Assembly (NCBI GenBank): GCA_016081115.2
Contig: CM071925.1
Coordinates: 15,604,441 to 15,668,440 of the forward strand
From: Rehmannia glutinosa
Lineage: Eukaryota; Streptophyta; Magnoliopsida; Lamiales; Orobanchaceae
Length of the DNA stretch: 64,000 bases
Reading direction: 5' to 3'
The first letter of the stretch is position 1, and each line of letters starts with the position of its first letter. The notes under the pieces were generated by a model, which did not search any database, had not been told where the DNA came from, and saw nothing but the letters and a program-made list of their open reading frames with translations. Shown in pieces: positions 12,032 to 26,158 of the stretch. The position numbers and the translations under genes were made by a program.

Positions 12032-14528
12032 CTAGTCCTGTGAAGCTGTAGAATACTCGAATAGGAGACGTTTGGACGGCGCAGATTGCAGGAGCACCCT
12101 CAGACGGCTCGTGAGCTGATAGATCAAAGTCCACTGCATAGCCATCTCTGAATCCTTCATCTGCCTAACTACAGAAGCCTGCATTCATGAAAGTTAACAT
12201 AGAAAACAATGAAGATTAAAAAAAGGGATATGATACCAACTGATACAGACGGAAGCGTAACGAGAACAAAGAACGCACACAAAGCAATCTTAAATACGTG
12301 AAAAACGTAAATAAGCTATGAAAAAGAGATAACTCTCAAAATTTAATAATATTCAACCTCTCTAAAAATAATAGTAAAACAACTATTTATAAGACCAAAT
12401 TAAAAGTCCTAACTTAACTATAAAACATTAAAAGATAAACCAGAATAAAAGACTACTAAACACAAATCACTTCCTAAAATATAAGATAATGTAAAATCTT
12501 GAAAGATATACCATATCTACATCAGATAATTAAAGAAATGCCTGTGAGGTTTGGGCTAATTACAAAAAAACCAGTGACAGAGATGTCCAAAATTACAATA
12601 AAACCCTCACGTTTGATTCTGTCTTAAAATATTTTAAGGGGTAAACTGTAATATTTTTATAAATGTCGGGGTTTGAAATATTTTTGCTTATGTAGGGAAA
12701 TATGTAAGACGGAACCAAACCTCAGGGTTTTTTTTGCAACTTTAGAAAATCTCTGGGTTCTTTTGTAATTAGCCCGAACCTTGTGGGGGTTGTAATTATC
12801 CCTTCTAAAATTTTGGCAATTTGAGACAGTGGTAAATTGCCCAAGAAAGATTATTTTTGGGAAAGTCGAGACAACCTGAAGACGCTTCCCCAGCTGGACT
12901 TCAACTTCGGTCCCGAACGAAATGTTGCTAGCCAGAGATTTGAGAGGATCAACTGTGGGGTCCACTGAAAGCAAACTGGGGATCTGAGGAGAGTAAACTA
13001 GCCTCCACCTAGCCTGCCCGAATTCTCCTTTGCCTTCGATCCTTGGCATCAAAGTCTCGAGTGTTGCAGTGGCTAGCTTCTTAAATGCAAGCTGGCCATC
13101 ACCTTCCAATATCGATTCAGCTAATTGGCTCTCAAAGACTCTAGCAGCCTGTTTAGTAACAAAATCAAATGCAAGTTTCTTAGACGCACACAAATTTCTA
13201 TCTAAAAACCTGGCATCGCCTAAAAGAGACGTGTTTAGTGGAGAACTCGAGATTTTTATCAAATTTACCTCAGTAGTTGAAAGGACGTCTTGCTCCACCG
13301 AACGTGTTGAGGTCACCACCAATTTTTCTTGCCACTTGCTAGCTCGACTTTGAATTCTGAATTGCCATTCTGACCCTACCAGGGCTAAATCCAGCATCGG
13401 ATCGAGTCCGTTGTCAGGTTCGAATTTTGCTATGTTGAGATGTTCTCGCTTGAGCCTCACCTAGATTTAGAACCGAGATAAAAATAAAAAATAAAGACCA
13501 CGCCCAAGCATTTCAAGAAGATTATACAATGAAAAATTAGACCATTCTCAAATATTTACCTGTGTCGCAACAAGATTCACATCACCATTCTCAAATGTTA
13601 GAACGCCTTTCGGTTTTATCCATTTGGGATGAGCTGGGCCATTTAATTCAAGCTCTCCACTAATAGCAAAATTGAGTATCAACGGATAAACTATCCTCAG
13701 TTCAGGCCCAAGAGCAATCCGTAAGTCCGTTAGGCGGATATCTAGTTTAGGCTTGCTATTTACCAGCAACATATCCTTTCCAACTTCATCACGTTCATCT
13801 GCAAACAATCGTGGTTTGTTAAAGCATTACGAATATTAACACTTATTGAGTTCTATATAGTTGTTTCACAGAATTATCCATATTAATGGAAGAAGTCAAT
13901 TTGGTCGACTTGGGTCTGGATAAAATTTGTGTCTTCGTAAACTCAAGTTTGGGAATGAATAACGCCAATAAACACCAACACGTGGCACATGGTGCTTAGC
14001 TTGAGTAACATGTCCATTCGTAACTCTCTTTTATTTCCATTTTAATTTCCACAATTTTAGTCATTAGTCAGCAAAATAGATAATTTATGTTATATCCTGA
14101 ATCTGCATTCAACTCTCTCCAACACATGAATTATTTGGAACCCTTTGACAAATAAAGCGAAAAAACTTAAACCCTACCGCAAAATTAAAGTAAGAAACTC
14201 AGCTTCAATTTCTTATATACTCAAACTTACCAGGTGACTGGTGGAATGGGCTACTTGACGACGCTGGTATCAGATTGAGAAAACGTGAAACATACTTTGA
14301 TGCAACCATACGGCCATAACTGCCAGCTGGCAACCTTGGTTCATTTGCTGTATCCCTATTGAAGGGAGCAGCTCCACTACCCTTGTCATGTGGTAGATAA
14401 ACTTCTCCCTGGCTAATCTTAATTTTCCCAGATATGTTCGGTTGCATAATAGATCCAGTAATTTGCAACTGAGTATCAACCTGACCACTTTGATAACCAA
14501 ATTTTTCAAGTTCAGAAGGAAGAGATCA

Positions 14529-14579
<51 letters not shown>

Positions 14580-17500
14580 GCACAAACATCTAACCAAAAC
14601 CAAGATTAAGCACATTTTTGCTTCTGAAAATAAAAAAGTACCTCAAGATATTCCTCGCACGCACTTCCAGAACCTCACATTTTAAGTCAAGTTTGTCACC
14701 GAGAGATGCTTCATTTACTCGGAAGGGCAGATTCCTTTTACAGACAATTTTCCCTTTCTGCTTACTCTACCCTCCAATGATCCAATGCGCAATCTATTTG
14801 AATTCACAATAACAGTTCCTCCGAGATTGGTTATTGGTTGCCTAAGTACAGGTGAAGACACAGTTGCCCTGTGAAAATAGGCAGACCCATCAATACTGGT
14901 TGTTCCACAGTACCCCTTACCTACACAGAATGAAACCCGAATTGATATCCAAATGCTTGGATATTTATTTTTTTGGGAGGGGAGCGTGGAAACATGAATA
15001 CCTAAACATTTTCATATTTTTGTTTGGTTATATAATAAAAGGGTCTAGTTACAAAAACTCCAGTTACTTTGAAAATTACTAATACCCTCTTGAGGTTTGT
15101 ATTTACCTAACAAATACCCCCTCCTAATGGTGCAATTTGTAAAATAGAAAAAGATGTTAGGGGGTATTTGTAATTTTGAAAATATTTGGGTTTTTTGTAA
15201 TTAGGCTAAATGTCAGGGGTGGTTTTTGTATTATCCCTACCAGAAAAAGTTACCAACCTGAAGCATAACTTCCGCATTGCCATGTAGCCAGTTAGCATAA
15301 GGAGATAACGCAGTTAGCAACATCATGCCACCATCTTTAATATCAGCATCAATCCTAACTTCTCCTGCATCCAATAAGTTCCAGTTCAAACCCTTGAGGC
15401 TCTCTGCCAATTGTGTATCCCAAACCTCTTGATTTTTTTCTCTCAAACCCTTTCTATCATTAGCCTCATCCACAGATCCTTTAGTTCTCTCTGTGTCCCA
15501 ACCCCGAACCCATGTGGCTTCATTTCTATCTCTTTCACTACTTTCTTCCTCCAAATTATTGTTCGGTACAAGTGTTAGAGGAATGCTTCCTTGAAAATGT
15601 ACATGGCCATTTTGAACAATGGGTTCAAATTTTGCATTAAATAGGAAACGGCTAGTTGGGGTTAGAGACGCAACGACTTCAGCCCTCCCGAGTTCGATTC
15701 CCCCAATTGCTCCATCTAGAAGCCTTACTTGGACATCACATTCAGGTTTAGCTAGGTTTCCTTTAAGATCACCTTCCATGTGAAGGATGCCTCTAATTGG
15801 TGCTAATAATTGTCTCAGAGAGTGAACAGCTTCAGTGGCTGAATTTTCAATAACCTGAACCAGAGTAGGAACCAAACTGACAGGGAAATTCAGAACGGCA
15901 AAGTGCAAATTCGTCTTTGGCCCTAATAGTGTCCCATCAGCGTGGATTGTGGCTTTATCCCTTTGGATGAAGATTTTCTCGAGACGCAAACCATCGGTGT
16001 TGCTGTATATACCAGCTGCTAGAATCCGCTGGGTTGTATACGCTCCCCACTCCCATTCCTCTCCATGAAAGTCAAATTCTGCCTAAAGTAAACCAAAAAG
16101 AATAAATCAATCAGGAGGATAAAAATGTGAGGCTCAAACTGATTGAGCGTAGAGATTACAAGCTGATTCATGAAGAAATCAATCAGGAGGTTAATTTAGT
16201 TTTTTTACGCTATAGTATTGGAAAGAGTGAGAATCGTTAAGACATATATGCCACTGAGCTTATCAATTGCAGCAGGACACTCTCATTTTTGTGCTTAGAT
16301 GAAAAGCCACAAGGAAGAAAGAAACTTCGTGCAGAATAATCACATCATGGGAAGGTACGATTATCTAATACAATGATGACAGAATCAAGATATAAGCATT
16401 AACGAGTTTGCCTATATTTGTTGGTAAGTAGCAGCTAACTTTCTTTCAGAAACATTCTTTTTGCTTCTTATCTTCTTCGACCTATGATCCAAAACACATA
16501 ATGCCAAAAGTGTGCAGAGATATCTACCGTTGTGTCTCCATTGCCCCCTCCACTTGCATCCAATGAGCCACGCCAGCGACCTTTAAGTTCGGCTAAACCT
16601 GGAAGATTGTAATCATCCAGGACAACTTCATATGATACGGCACAATGACCCCGAATTTCCTACAAGAATTTAAACAATTAAAACAATTTTGAAAGAGAGA
16701 CGAAAAAGAGAATAAGAATTAAAAAGTTCCACCTTCAAGCTCCTCGACATCCCAGTGAGTGAAATATTTAAAAAATGGATGTGAAACACACCTCAAGAAG
16801 TTTCTGGAGGCTTTCAGCACACAATCCAACTGACTGCAAACTTTGTATGAAAAGGTCCTGTATGTACACAAAGAGAACCACATATATTAAATGCTAGCAG
16901 AAACTCAATGCATGTAAAGGCAATCATTTACAATTCAAAAACTCATATAGTCAATCACAAACTCATGAAAAAAGGACAAAACAAGGAAAAAGAAGAATGA
17001 AAAAAATGACAATCAATACGGAAAATAATTTGCTATTACTGGAATATGCTACAACCTTCGATCTAGATTGAACAGCAGGATCAGAGCTTCGAGAAAGAAG
17101 CCTAGCAAGTGGAAGCATCTCAGCAATTTCAGCTTTAGGAACCTCTAGTCTCATTCTCCATCTACCCATAGAAGAGATCATACTACCAAGATGACCAGTC
17201 ATTACTTTCTGGAACAAGCTACCTTTTTCCTTTCCAGCGGGGCCTCGATCCCGGGAGCCAGGCAATACATACTCCCCTTGTAGTTCATATTTGCTATTGC
17301 TTTGTTCCAAAATTGCTTTTTCAACAGTGATCTATATCAAATATTAACCAGCAACAAACATCAAACATGAATCATGAATGTTAACCATTATTCCATTTAC
17401 CAAAAAAACATAAAAATATAAGCAACATTTTTACTCCCCCGGCCATGTAAGATGAGACTGGTCAAAATATCAACCAAGAATTACAGCCAAAGCGACATAT

Positions 17501-20500
17501 AATTCACTCAGAAACAAGATTAGCCCAAAGATACAAGGAAGAAACTGCAAAGAAAGATGTGATCTATGTACAATAATCTTAAGTTATCAAAAATGAGAAA
17601 ATGAGTTAAAAGGATTTCTGAGAAATTATTTCTTTGCCTCTGAGCAAAATGTGTGAATGCAACTTGTAGCCTGTCCTAGGTTAATCTCCAAAAATCCACA
17701 TAATGCTTGCACCATATGATTAAGTGATTTTTTTTTATAAATTCTCAAATCAAAATTAAGAAAATAAAATAGTTGATATGGTGAAGGTACTGACCACATC
17801 CCCACTCCATCTGGCAGCCACATCTAGAGCTTCACCCAACACACCACTGAATTTTGGCCGGAGAACAGATAACTCACCATGGCCCCTTCTTTTCTGAAAG
17901 TTCAACTGAAGTTCGGCCTGAAAAGGGGAAAAACGAAAATAAATTAAAACCTTTAGCTTATTAGAAAAGGAATACTCCATAAAAGTCACATCACACTAAT
18001 TTGGATGCGTTTATTATTTTTTCCAAAGGCAGAATTATACGTTTAACAGCTACAAGCATTACCTTCATCTACTGTTGAAAGCACTAATTTACATGGAAAT
18101 GCATAACGCTCGTTTAAGTCATTCAGAGCATACAGCAATTCTCCAATCTCAAAATGCTTTGTGACAACTATCTATCCATCCAATTACAACCACTGATTTT
18201 CAACAAACAGAAGTAAACAATATATGTAAAGCTTTAATTACCTAATCAGTCCATTCAACCAACCGAATATATGAATCAACCAATTAACTAAGCAAGCTTG
18301 AAACAGCAAATTAAAGAGTAGCTGAAAATAAAACTACAGCCATCACAAAGTAAGGTGATGAGGAAACTCTTTTAAATAAATTTCACAGCATCCCCAAACC
18401 AGGAGCATCAGAATAAGATTGAGTAGTATAAAAAGTTTACTCTTGAAATTGCTCCCCGGAGTGAGGCTAGCTCCAGTTCATCCAGCGGTAAATGGCGTAC
18501 CTGGTTGCATATAAAAGAGTATATATTTTGTATCAATACCAAGGAAAAAAGTCAAAATGGCTCGAAAAGGGGCAGAGAGATAGAGGCATATTAAGCCTAG
18601 AAAAAGGTGGAAAGGACCTCCAAGGTAGTTGAGTGAAGTGGTCGATAACAAGCATTAGCTTTCAGGTGACCTTTCTGCAGAGAAAAAGACAGCACCTTTC
18701 CAGCTAGATTTTCTTCAGAAGTTGATTGCAAAGGTCCTACAAGTTCTATTGCAAGACTTTCGTCTGGCCGTCCAGTAGCATCCAACTACATATAAAACAA
18801 AGCATAAGCTGGGAAAATGAACCGGTGTTTTGGGCTGCATGTACAGCAAGCAGCATTTAATATTGCACTCATTTATGCAATAAGGATATAGAGTTTATTA
18901 TAGTTCTAATTATATTGTTAGATAAACATGTACAATTTCCATGTACTACAGAGAAACCGTAAGTATTACCAGCATCTATAGGGTTTTGTGATTGAAAGCA
19001 TACCCCCCCCCCCTAATTTTTTTTTTTACTATGTAAAATTATTTTATTTAATTTTTATATGGTTTTTCTTTTAAATTTTTATCTGGCCTACCCCAATTTC
19101 GTGTATCGTCACACCCCCTTTTTTTCCTGGCTACGCCATTGGTATCCACCATATAAACCTTTATAGAACAAGAAGCGTGAACAAATTTATGAGGAATCTT
19201 GAATTTTCTAGCTTTAGATTCCTGAAGCAAAATTTTGTAAGAATATGAGTGATAAATCCCAACAGCAAAAATTGCACTGAAGATTGAATAACCTTGAGCC
19301 GAAACAGGCTCCCCATTGAGAACACCTAAATCACTTGAGCTAGAAAATAAATATACAGCTAAAACCATTTTAGAGATGATTCAGGGCCTAAACGAAAATG
19401 ACATCTTTAAAGAGTACTAATAAAAAAGAATAAGTTAAGAGGACAAACGGTTGTCAGACAAACCTTGATACCCTTGGATGTTATGTTCAATACTCCAGCT
19501 AACTGAGGAGCCAACATCAATTGATTGAGTTTTAGACCTGAGATTGAAACATCACCAGAAATACTCTTTGCATTTTCATCACCTTCCATTAGGGGCAATT
19601 CTAAATTCTTATCAGATTTCAAGACGCCGTTGTCAATGCTGCCGACATTCTTGTGAACCTTCCCTTGAAACTTAATTTTTCCCGTTGCTTTTAAATGCAC
19701 AGGCCTCAGAGAATCAAATGCATAGGAAGAAACAAAGTTGAAAAATTCAAAATTGCGCATTCGTAAATCCAATTCAACTCCTTCAACAGAGATAGGCATT
19801 GCAACAACTTTATCGCACTCTCTCCAGTCTAACCAATTTTCATCAGGATATGATGTTAAAACTTTTGTATACAATTCAAAAGCAGCAGATGAAGAATTGA
19901 CAGAAATGTGATCATGTGAAATTATGACATCTCCACGAGCATCAGAGAGTGATCCCTCAGCTCTTGGTGCAGTCCATTTGATATCAAATCTCCTGCATTC
20001 ATAAATGTGGTCTACAATCACATTTCCATAAAATAACAAATTTCTCCAGATATTTTAATCCATGGTAACTACTGGTTCCATCAACAATTAGAAAGACATG
20101 ACAAGAAATCTTACGGTCTTAACAACGAGCCAGAAACTTTTGTTTCTCCATTCAGATCCCCAACTTGAGGGGCATTGTTTGAAGATAACCAGGTATATAC
20201 CGATGCATAATTTTATCAAAACATAAGTTGCCTGAAAAGTTAACATCCATCGCTGTGTCGTCTACCTCACCCTATAATAGGCCAATTAACATCAGATGAA
20301 ACAGATACACGTAAAATTAAAGGTTTCATGTAATTAATGGAATAAACTGATACCAAAGAGAACAATAATTGTAGAAAGTGCTTCCGAGTTTGTATAATAC
20401 CACATAAGACCCTAATGAATAGATTATAAAGTCTGTATGTTCATCTCCTACATAATAAAGTAAAATCTAGTTTGAGCATTGAAACTTCTCATTTGTAATA

Positions 20501-23500
20501 TATTTACAACATAAATATCTATTTATAGCTTGGCACTATATTGACAATGTATAAGAGTATAATACATCATGTAATTTGATCAACTAACCCCTTTTAAATC
20601 CCGGAAGCTAGAGTTCAACTATATAGGACGAAGTGGCGGAACTAACCTGGGTTGCATATCTAGTTTTTCCTAAATATAAAGGCATTAACATATGAACTTC
20701 ATGCTAATAAAACAATTGATTTGATTATTCACTGTCAACTACTGTCTTCTAGGTAAATAAACACCTCAGGACAAATCCAAGCATTTCGGCTCCACGAATT
20801 TCACCACCATCAACAAGTGTAGCTCTGATTCCATACAGGTCAGCGACCTGCCATGTGCAAGCAGGAAAATGAGCATATGGAAGGGCAAAAAGGGACAAAA
20901 ACTAGGGCCAAATGTGATTATTGATAATTTCTAAATAATTACTCACACAATTATCAGTATTAAAGGTGAAGTTGGCAGACACATAAGAGAATGGAACATG
21001 GTCAATGGCTGCCACTGCACCAGCCTCTCTTTGTTATTCATCATTGCCTCATATGCAGCTGATTGTGGAGTATCAGCAGACAAATGGATGAGCTTCCTTG
21101 AAACCAATGCACTCCCCACAAATACAGGAGCATCCAACGGCCTTGACAATTGAACACAGCTGTTACTGATCCCGCCAACTGAAGTGAATGGAGGAGATTA
21201 ATTAGGTTTCATGTGAAGAAGAACAAAAGGCCAAACTCAACAGAGTGATATCAGAAATAAACAAGAAGAAAATTCAGGGTAAAATCCACCTTGCAAATCA
21301 ATCTACGCCAAACAGAAATTGAACATGCTTCTCGCAAAATCAGGAGAAATATCTTCAAGAATGTAGGAAAACTAAAAGTAAATGCATACATAATCAAAAC
21401 AGATTCTTAAAAATGTGTCTGTTTTATAACACATATATACTTGAATTTGTACTATGCGCTCAAGGATTCCATTAGTTTTGGCAATTTAAGTTATATTGAT
21501 CATCAGAAAGATTAATTCACAAATTTAATCATCTAGATTGAAAAGGAGACACATACCGGAAATAGCAACGGCTTCATCTTGAATGTTTTCATCAAGGCAT
21601 TCACTTCAACAGATGGAACCTGAGATACCAGCCTCAGATAAACTAAAATAGTGAAGAGGCACAGAGAGAGAGAGAGTCCAGTCCTTGTCACACATTAAAA
21701 TTTAAAAGACAATGACACCACAAACTTCAAGACGATCAACCAACACTCTAGTTTCCACATATGATTCGGTTTCCGTTCAAATATTTAAGTATTCCTCAGT
21801 CATAGACAAAGGAGATGGGTATCCTATAATTCTGATTTTCCTAACTTCTAGATAGGTTAACTCCGAATTGATTTAATAAATGAAATGCGCAATAGAACCA
21901 CTAAGAGAAAAAACAACTCACTCACTTCCATGTCTGAAAGTAAAAGTTCTAGCATCAATAATAATATTACTAAGGTCACTAATTTATTTTATGTTTCGAA
22001 TAAATAAAGCATGAGAAAGGAAGCGCATAAAAATCACTTTGTACAATGCACATGAATGCATGATAACACTTTATATCAAAGTTAAGCCTATCAAATAAAT
22101 ACTTGGGGTGGCAAGAGCATTGACATACCTGACACATTAGGTGATATTCTCCTTCCTCTGGATCAATGCCAAAATCCCCAGATGCTTCTAACGGAACATC
22201 ACCAAACCAGCCCCTGGCATTGTGCAAAAATATTCGCTGGGCACGAAAAAACAAACTTGCAGACATATCCTGTATAAAAGGTGGTCCATAACCCTTAAAA
22301 ACACTTATAAAATCATAATGTAAGTATGTAAACTAAACTTGAAATGGGAGTCTTGGTGGTTAGGTGTTTTATATGGGGAAAAGCACAGAAAAGCGATGAC
22401 CGCATAAGCGAATTCGGAAGAGAGTTCATGCAAGAAGAGAGACAGTAAAAGGTTCGCATAAAAATAACTGTCATAAAAACATACAGAAAACCGTGATGGA
22501 GCATCATATATGTGAAAGACCAGCCCTGTTACATCTAGCTGCCCATGAAGATTAGGAAAAGTCTCTCCTCTTGACATGCATATATGAACCTGTTAACAGA
22601 AAAGATTCGATGTCAGATATAATTCATCAAACCCGATAAGATTTGTGGAAAGAATATTAATAACCTCTGATTAAAAAAAAAATCGGCCAGTTGAAGAAAA
22701 TGAAAACGCAAGACCACAGAAAAAAAAAAAGAAAAGAAAAGAATAGACTCGCAAGTTACAAATTGGATATTTACCTGTTCTCTAAACGTTATATACACAG
22801 ACAAATAGCAGTTAGAATAACACAGTGAAAATTGATGTAATCCTACATGTTTTTAGAAATGATGGTCAGAATTGATTAATTATCAGCAGGACTGTTTTAT
22901 TCTTGCCTTTGAAGGGGCCAATAATTATCTATGTCGCGATAATTATTTGTCAGCTCAACCAAAAAAGAAACAGCAAAGCACTGGTGTCATGGAAAGTGCA
23001 GATGTTTTCATTCACATATTAACCAATAAAAATAGGAATTAGGAATCAGATGTTCAGCATCCAAGCCTAAGCAAAGGATCCAAAACCCCTTGAGTACAGG
23101 GGAAGAATCATGAAGTGAAGACCATATGTAGTCCTGTCATATTCCAAATCCATAATTATTGCTATAAAAGCAAATATCCTTCTCTATTCTTGTGCATCCA
23201 TGCAGTCAATTGCTTAAGTGTTTGATTTTCTGGAATTTTGTCGGTAGAACTAGGTCAGTACTTTGAAAATAACATTGCCCATGCAAATATAGATGTTTGG
23301 TGTGACACGCCTCGAGTGCAAGCAAATTCAAACCCATCATTGGATAAACATCTTGAAAACTATTAATATGTTAAATGAAGTGGCTTGATTGAAACACATA
23401 CACATCCTACAAGCATTGGAATTAAGTGCACTATTATTTTATGGGAGAAACTTACTATAGACTATAAAGCCTATTTTTCTTGTCTTTGAACAACCAACAC

Positions 23501-26158
23501 CTACGAACTTTCCTGGTATTTTAGGCGTGTCAAAATGTGGTTTATTAAAAAATGACCACAAGAATTACCACATTTTTCCTCAATTAGAACCAGAGTACTC
23601 TAACAACCAGGTCAAAAAAAAAAATTCTCATTTAGAAAAAGACTAGGTAAAGTAGCTCCAGATTAGTTTGATATAGTTTCTTAAGGTATTTAACAGATAT
23701 AGAGCCCTTAAGGTAGACTTAGCTTCACTGCAACCACCCAATAAAGCTACTTTGTGTCAAGGAACAACTTCAAATACAAATATTTTATATATACCGAAAT
23801 ACGAAAGTATCACAACTTTGTTTGTCCCTAGAAATTGAATCAGAAGATTTATGAGATCCTTATAATTTGAGCAATAATCCTGGCTTTCTTGCATGCAAAA
23901 TAGAGGTGCAACATCTAACAATACAATGAAGTTCATGACAGGTCTTCAATGTTTATATAAATGCACATACAGATAAATTTTCAACTTGCAAGATCAATCT
24001 CAATCACACTGAAGAGACCCAAGTCATGTAAGTGGATACATTTTTCAAGAGAAACTATGAAGTTAGAGAAGCACCTCGCCACTAGCTCTTCCTTTAGACC
24101 ATGTAATCGGAAGATCTAAAATCCGCTCAAAAAGCTACACAAAAAGACATAGGAACTTAGCTTCATGTAAATTAAGTTACAGGTCAATATGGTTTAGAGT
24201 AGTAACAAACATAAAATCTTGATTTTCTCAATTTACTTTACGAACAAAGAGATTTGCTACTTTCAAATTTGCATGCCATTTCTGCTCAATGATATCAACA
24301 TAAACATCTGTGGACAACCACCCACCATCTTCGGATATCGAATCTGATCTCCACATCTTACAGTTTCCACTAAGCTGAACATGCACACGCCCATAGTGAT
24401 TTTGAAACTTCACACGTCCACTAGCAACTTCCATTTCTCTATAAAAGGAACAACAATTACAACCAGATACTTGGAGTAAGGCATCCCGCATCTGTCATAA
24501 AATCCAACAAAAACATGCATATAAATGATCAGAGCAAACACAGTTTTTATATCAGATAGTTTTTCAAACTTTGTTTTCTAAAGAAAGTAGTTTTGGTGAA
24601 GAAAAAGAGTACAAAAGCTCTTTAGAAAGGAACTTAAGAATTTTTAAAGCTTTCACAAAACAAGAAAAGTTTCACACTAAACAAGCAGCACAGGTTCCAG
24701 ATAACATCAAGCTATTTTTCACTAGCATCAAATGCAAGTCTACAAGAATGAACCAGAAAGCAACCTGGCAGATCAACCACATGAGAAGCAAAGAAGAGAC
24801 TTGTAAAGATATAGTCCTCAGGCAATAGCAGAGGTAACAAAAGAGAAATTAAAGGTGGACTTATTAGTAGCACAGCAAAATACCTCGGCTCTGTATCACC
24901 ATATGCAAGCAGCATCAGTGTACCATCTTTAAAATGTACAGAGTCAAGAACAAGAGGAATCATCTTATCTATGCCTGAAGTATTTTCACCAATCTCGCTT
25001 CGACCAGTTCTGTGGATATGTCCTCAACTTTCAAACCAATCTCAGATTTCAGCCTTTTCAAAGGATTGACAAGCAAACAAGAACATGCCTCGTGAAAGGT
25101 TTTTAAGGTAGAGGATAAACTTGATAGTGGGCTCATGGGTGAAACATCTTCCAAATGTTTCACTGAACTTGAAGACTCAAGCTCCGTAACACTAGGATTA
25201 CTAGAGGTATGGCCGCTTGACTATCCAAAATATCATCCTGAGCATTCTTCACCTCCTCACCCTTTCTGACAGTTTCATCTCTGACATCTGTGTTAATGAT
25301 ATCATCACCATCCAGATATCTACTACTTGTGGGAGAACTACTGGTGCCTCTCATTTCCACAACACTGCTCACAGATGAAAACTTATCGTTGGAGCCTGTA
25401 TATTTACTAGTTCTAGCCAAAGGAAAAAGAAACGGATCAAGTAAGACGTTTTTCTGATTCCTAGACTGCGTGTCTAAATTTCACTCTAGAAATAGAATCA
25501 GCTTTCAATCCGTTCTTCACCTCCAAGAACGCCTTGTCTGTCAATACATCCTCAAAAGCTTCAACTTTTCTATTATCAATATTATATTCGACCTTATCCT
25601 GATACTGAACATCTCCTTCAGAGTTGGTCACTCCAGAAACAGAGGCAGCTGCTTCATCCCGGCTTATCATAGGAGAAATCTCCAAATTCAGAGCATCAAA
25701 ACCTGCAGAACCCTCAGTAGAGTTTCCAGACTTCCCGAGTGATTGTCCTAGGAAATATAAACGAGCAGCAGATGCACTACGCTCAAGAAGTCTTCTTTTG
25801 AATTAATACCTACCGAGATAAATCTCTTCCATTAGCCTTCCTCTTGAACTTATGCCTCATGGACCCTGGCATAATTCTGGACCAGATGCTAGCTTCGGGA
25901 GTTGAAATTTTTGCACCAAATGATCTCTCTAAATCAGCATGCTTCAAATCATACTCTGCACCAGCGTCCATGCAACGATGATCTCTCCAGTGCAATTTCT
26001 CATCCATATAAAGAATGGATCACGAGCCCCCCAACCTTGTGGGGGGAGATCCGTACTATCTTTCATACGATCATCCTCAGGCAAAACACAATTGCACTCA
26101 GAAATGATATAACCCTTTTCAGCAGATACACTAGCTGCGTCATCTCTTTCTCTCCCAC
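12032..26158 (-). CDS. TIC236: TIC236, TamB/DUF490-like chloroplast inner-envelope translocon protein (5' end missing, about 12 frame breaks)
   Basis: TIC236 (EMB2410 in Arabidopsis, SSG4 in rice) bridges the outer- and inner-envelope protein import machineries. The anchor is at the N-terminus and a long beta-rich TamB-like body lies between the membranes. Exons on the minus strand, in reading order: 26158-24884, 24438-24237, 24134-24075, 22589-22485, 22269-22129, 21619-21557, 21178-20947, 20847-20765, 20271-20115, 19992-19464, 18785-18618, 18500-18441, 17917-17795, 17331-17056, 16857-16792, 16659-16528, 16082-15258, 14920-14642, 14487-14231, 13798-13560, 13460-13269, 13148-12876, 12178-12032. 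They total about 1960 codons against about 2170 in Arabidopsis. Diagnostic stretches are MDEKLHWRDHRCMDAGAEYD, VKFQNHYGRVHVQLSG, SSMGRWRMRLEVPKAEIAEM, GVLTFENGDVNLVATQ (DUF490) and the end RLRVLLQSAPSKRLLFEYS. The transit peptide and membrane anchor (about 210 residues) are absent. Frame breaks lie near 26010, 25813, 25797, 25470, 25212, 24999, 21140, 21030, 20787, 20160, 14892 and 14733. All splice sites are intact. Confidence 0.92.
12523..12802. mobile_element. Foldback MITE, subfamily A, copy 4 (last TIC236 intron)
   Basis: The left arm runs AGATAATTAAAGAAATGCC, then GGTTTGGGCTAATTACAAAA; the right arm reads TTTTGTAATTAGCCCGAACC and ends TGTAATTATCCC. It lies between the last two TIC236 exons, about 75 bp from the upstream exon's donor. 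Its central part (AAGACGGAACCAAACCTC) resembles the centre of copy 1. The coding frame of the preceding exon reads on into it, which is why an open frame spans 12657-13460. Confidence 0.7.
14531..14578. repeat. (AT)n microsatellite, about 24 units, in a TIC236 intron
   Basis: An uninterrupted run of about 48 bases of alternating A and T lies in the 154-nt intron between the exons 14920-14642 and 14487-14231. It is a likely length-polymorphic site. Confidence 0.9.
15041..15237. mobile_element. Foldback MITE, subfamily B, copy 1, beside a TIC236 splice donor
   Basis: Left arm: GGGTCTAGTTACAAAAACTC. Right arm: GGTTTTTGTATTATCCC, with inner pairing of AATACCCCCTCCTAATGG-type and GATGTTAGGGGGTATTTG. 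It is the short, uninterrupted version of the element at 36965-37729. It ends about 20 bp inside the intron from the donor of the 825-nt exon (donor at 15257 on the minus strand). Confidence 0.65.

Noticed and set aside
12657..13460. 267-codon open frame at the TIC236 3' end
   Set aside because: It joins two true exons through the 120-nt stop-free intron and then runs into a MITE; the tail after GKRLQ is not TIC236.
12032..26158. TIC236 as a plain pseudogene
   Set aside because: All splice sites and conserved motifs are intact and breaks are one-base events mostly in homopolymers, so error is the simpler reading; kept as an alternative in the findings.
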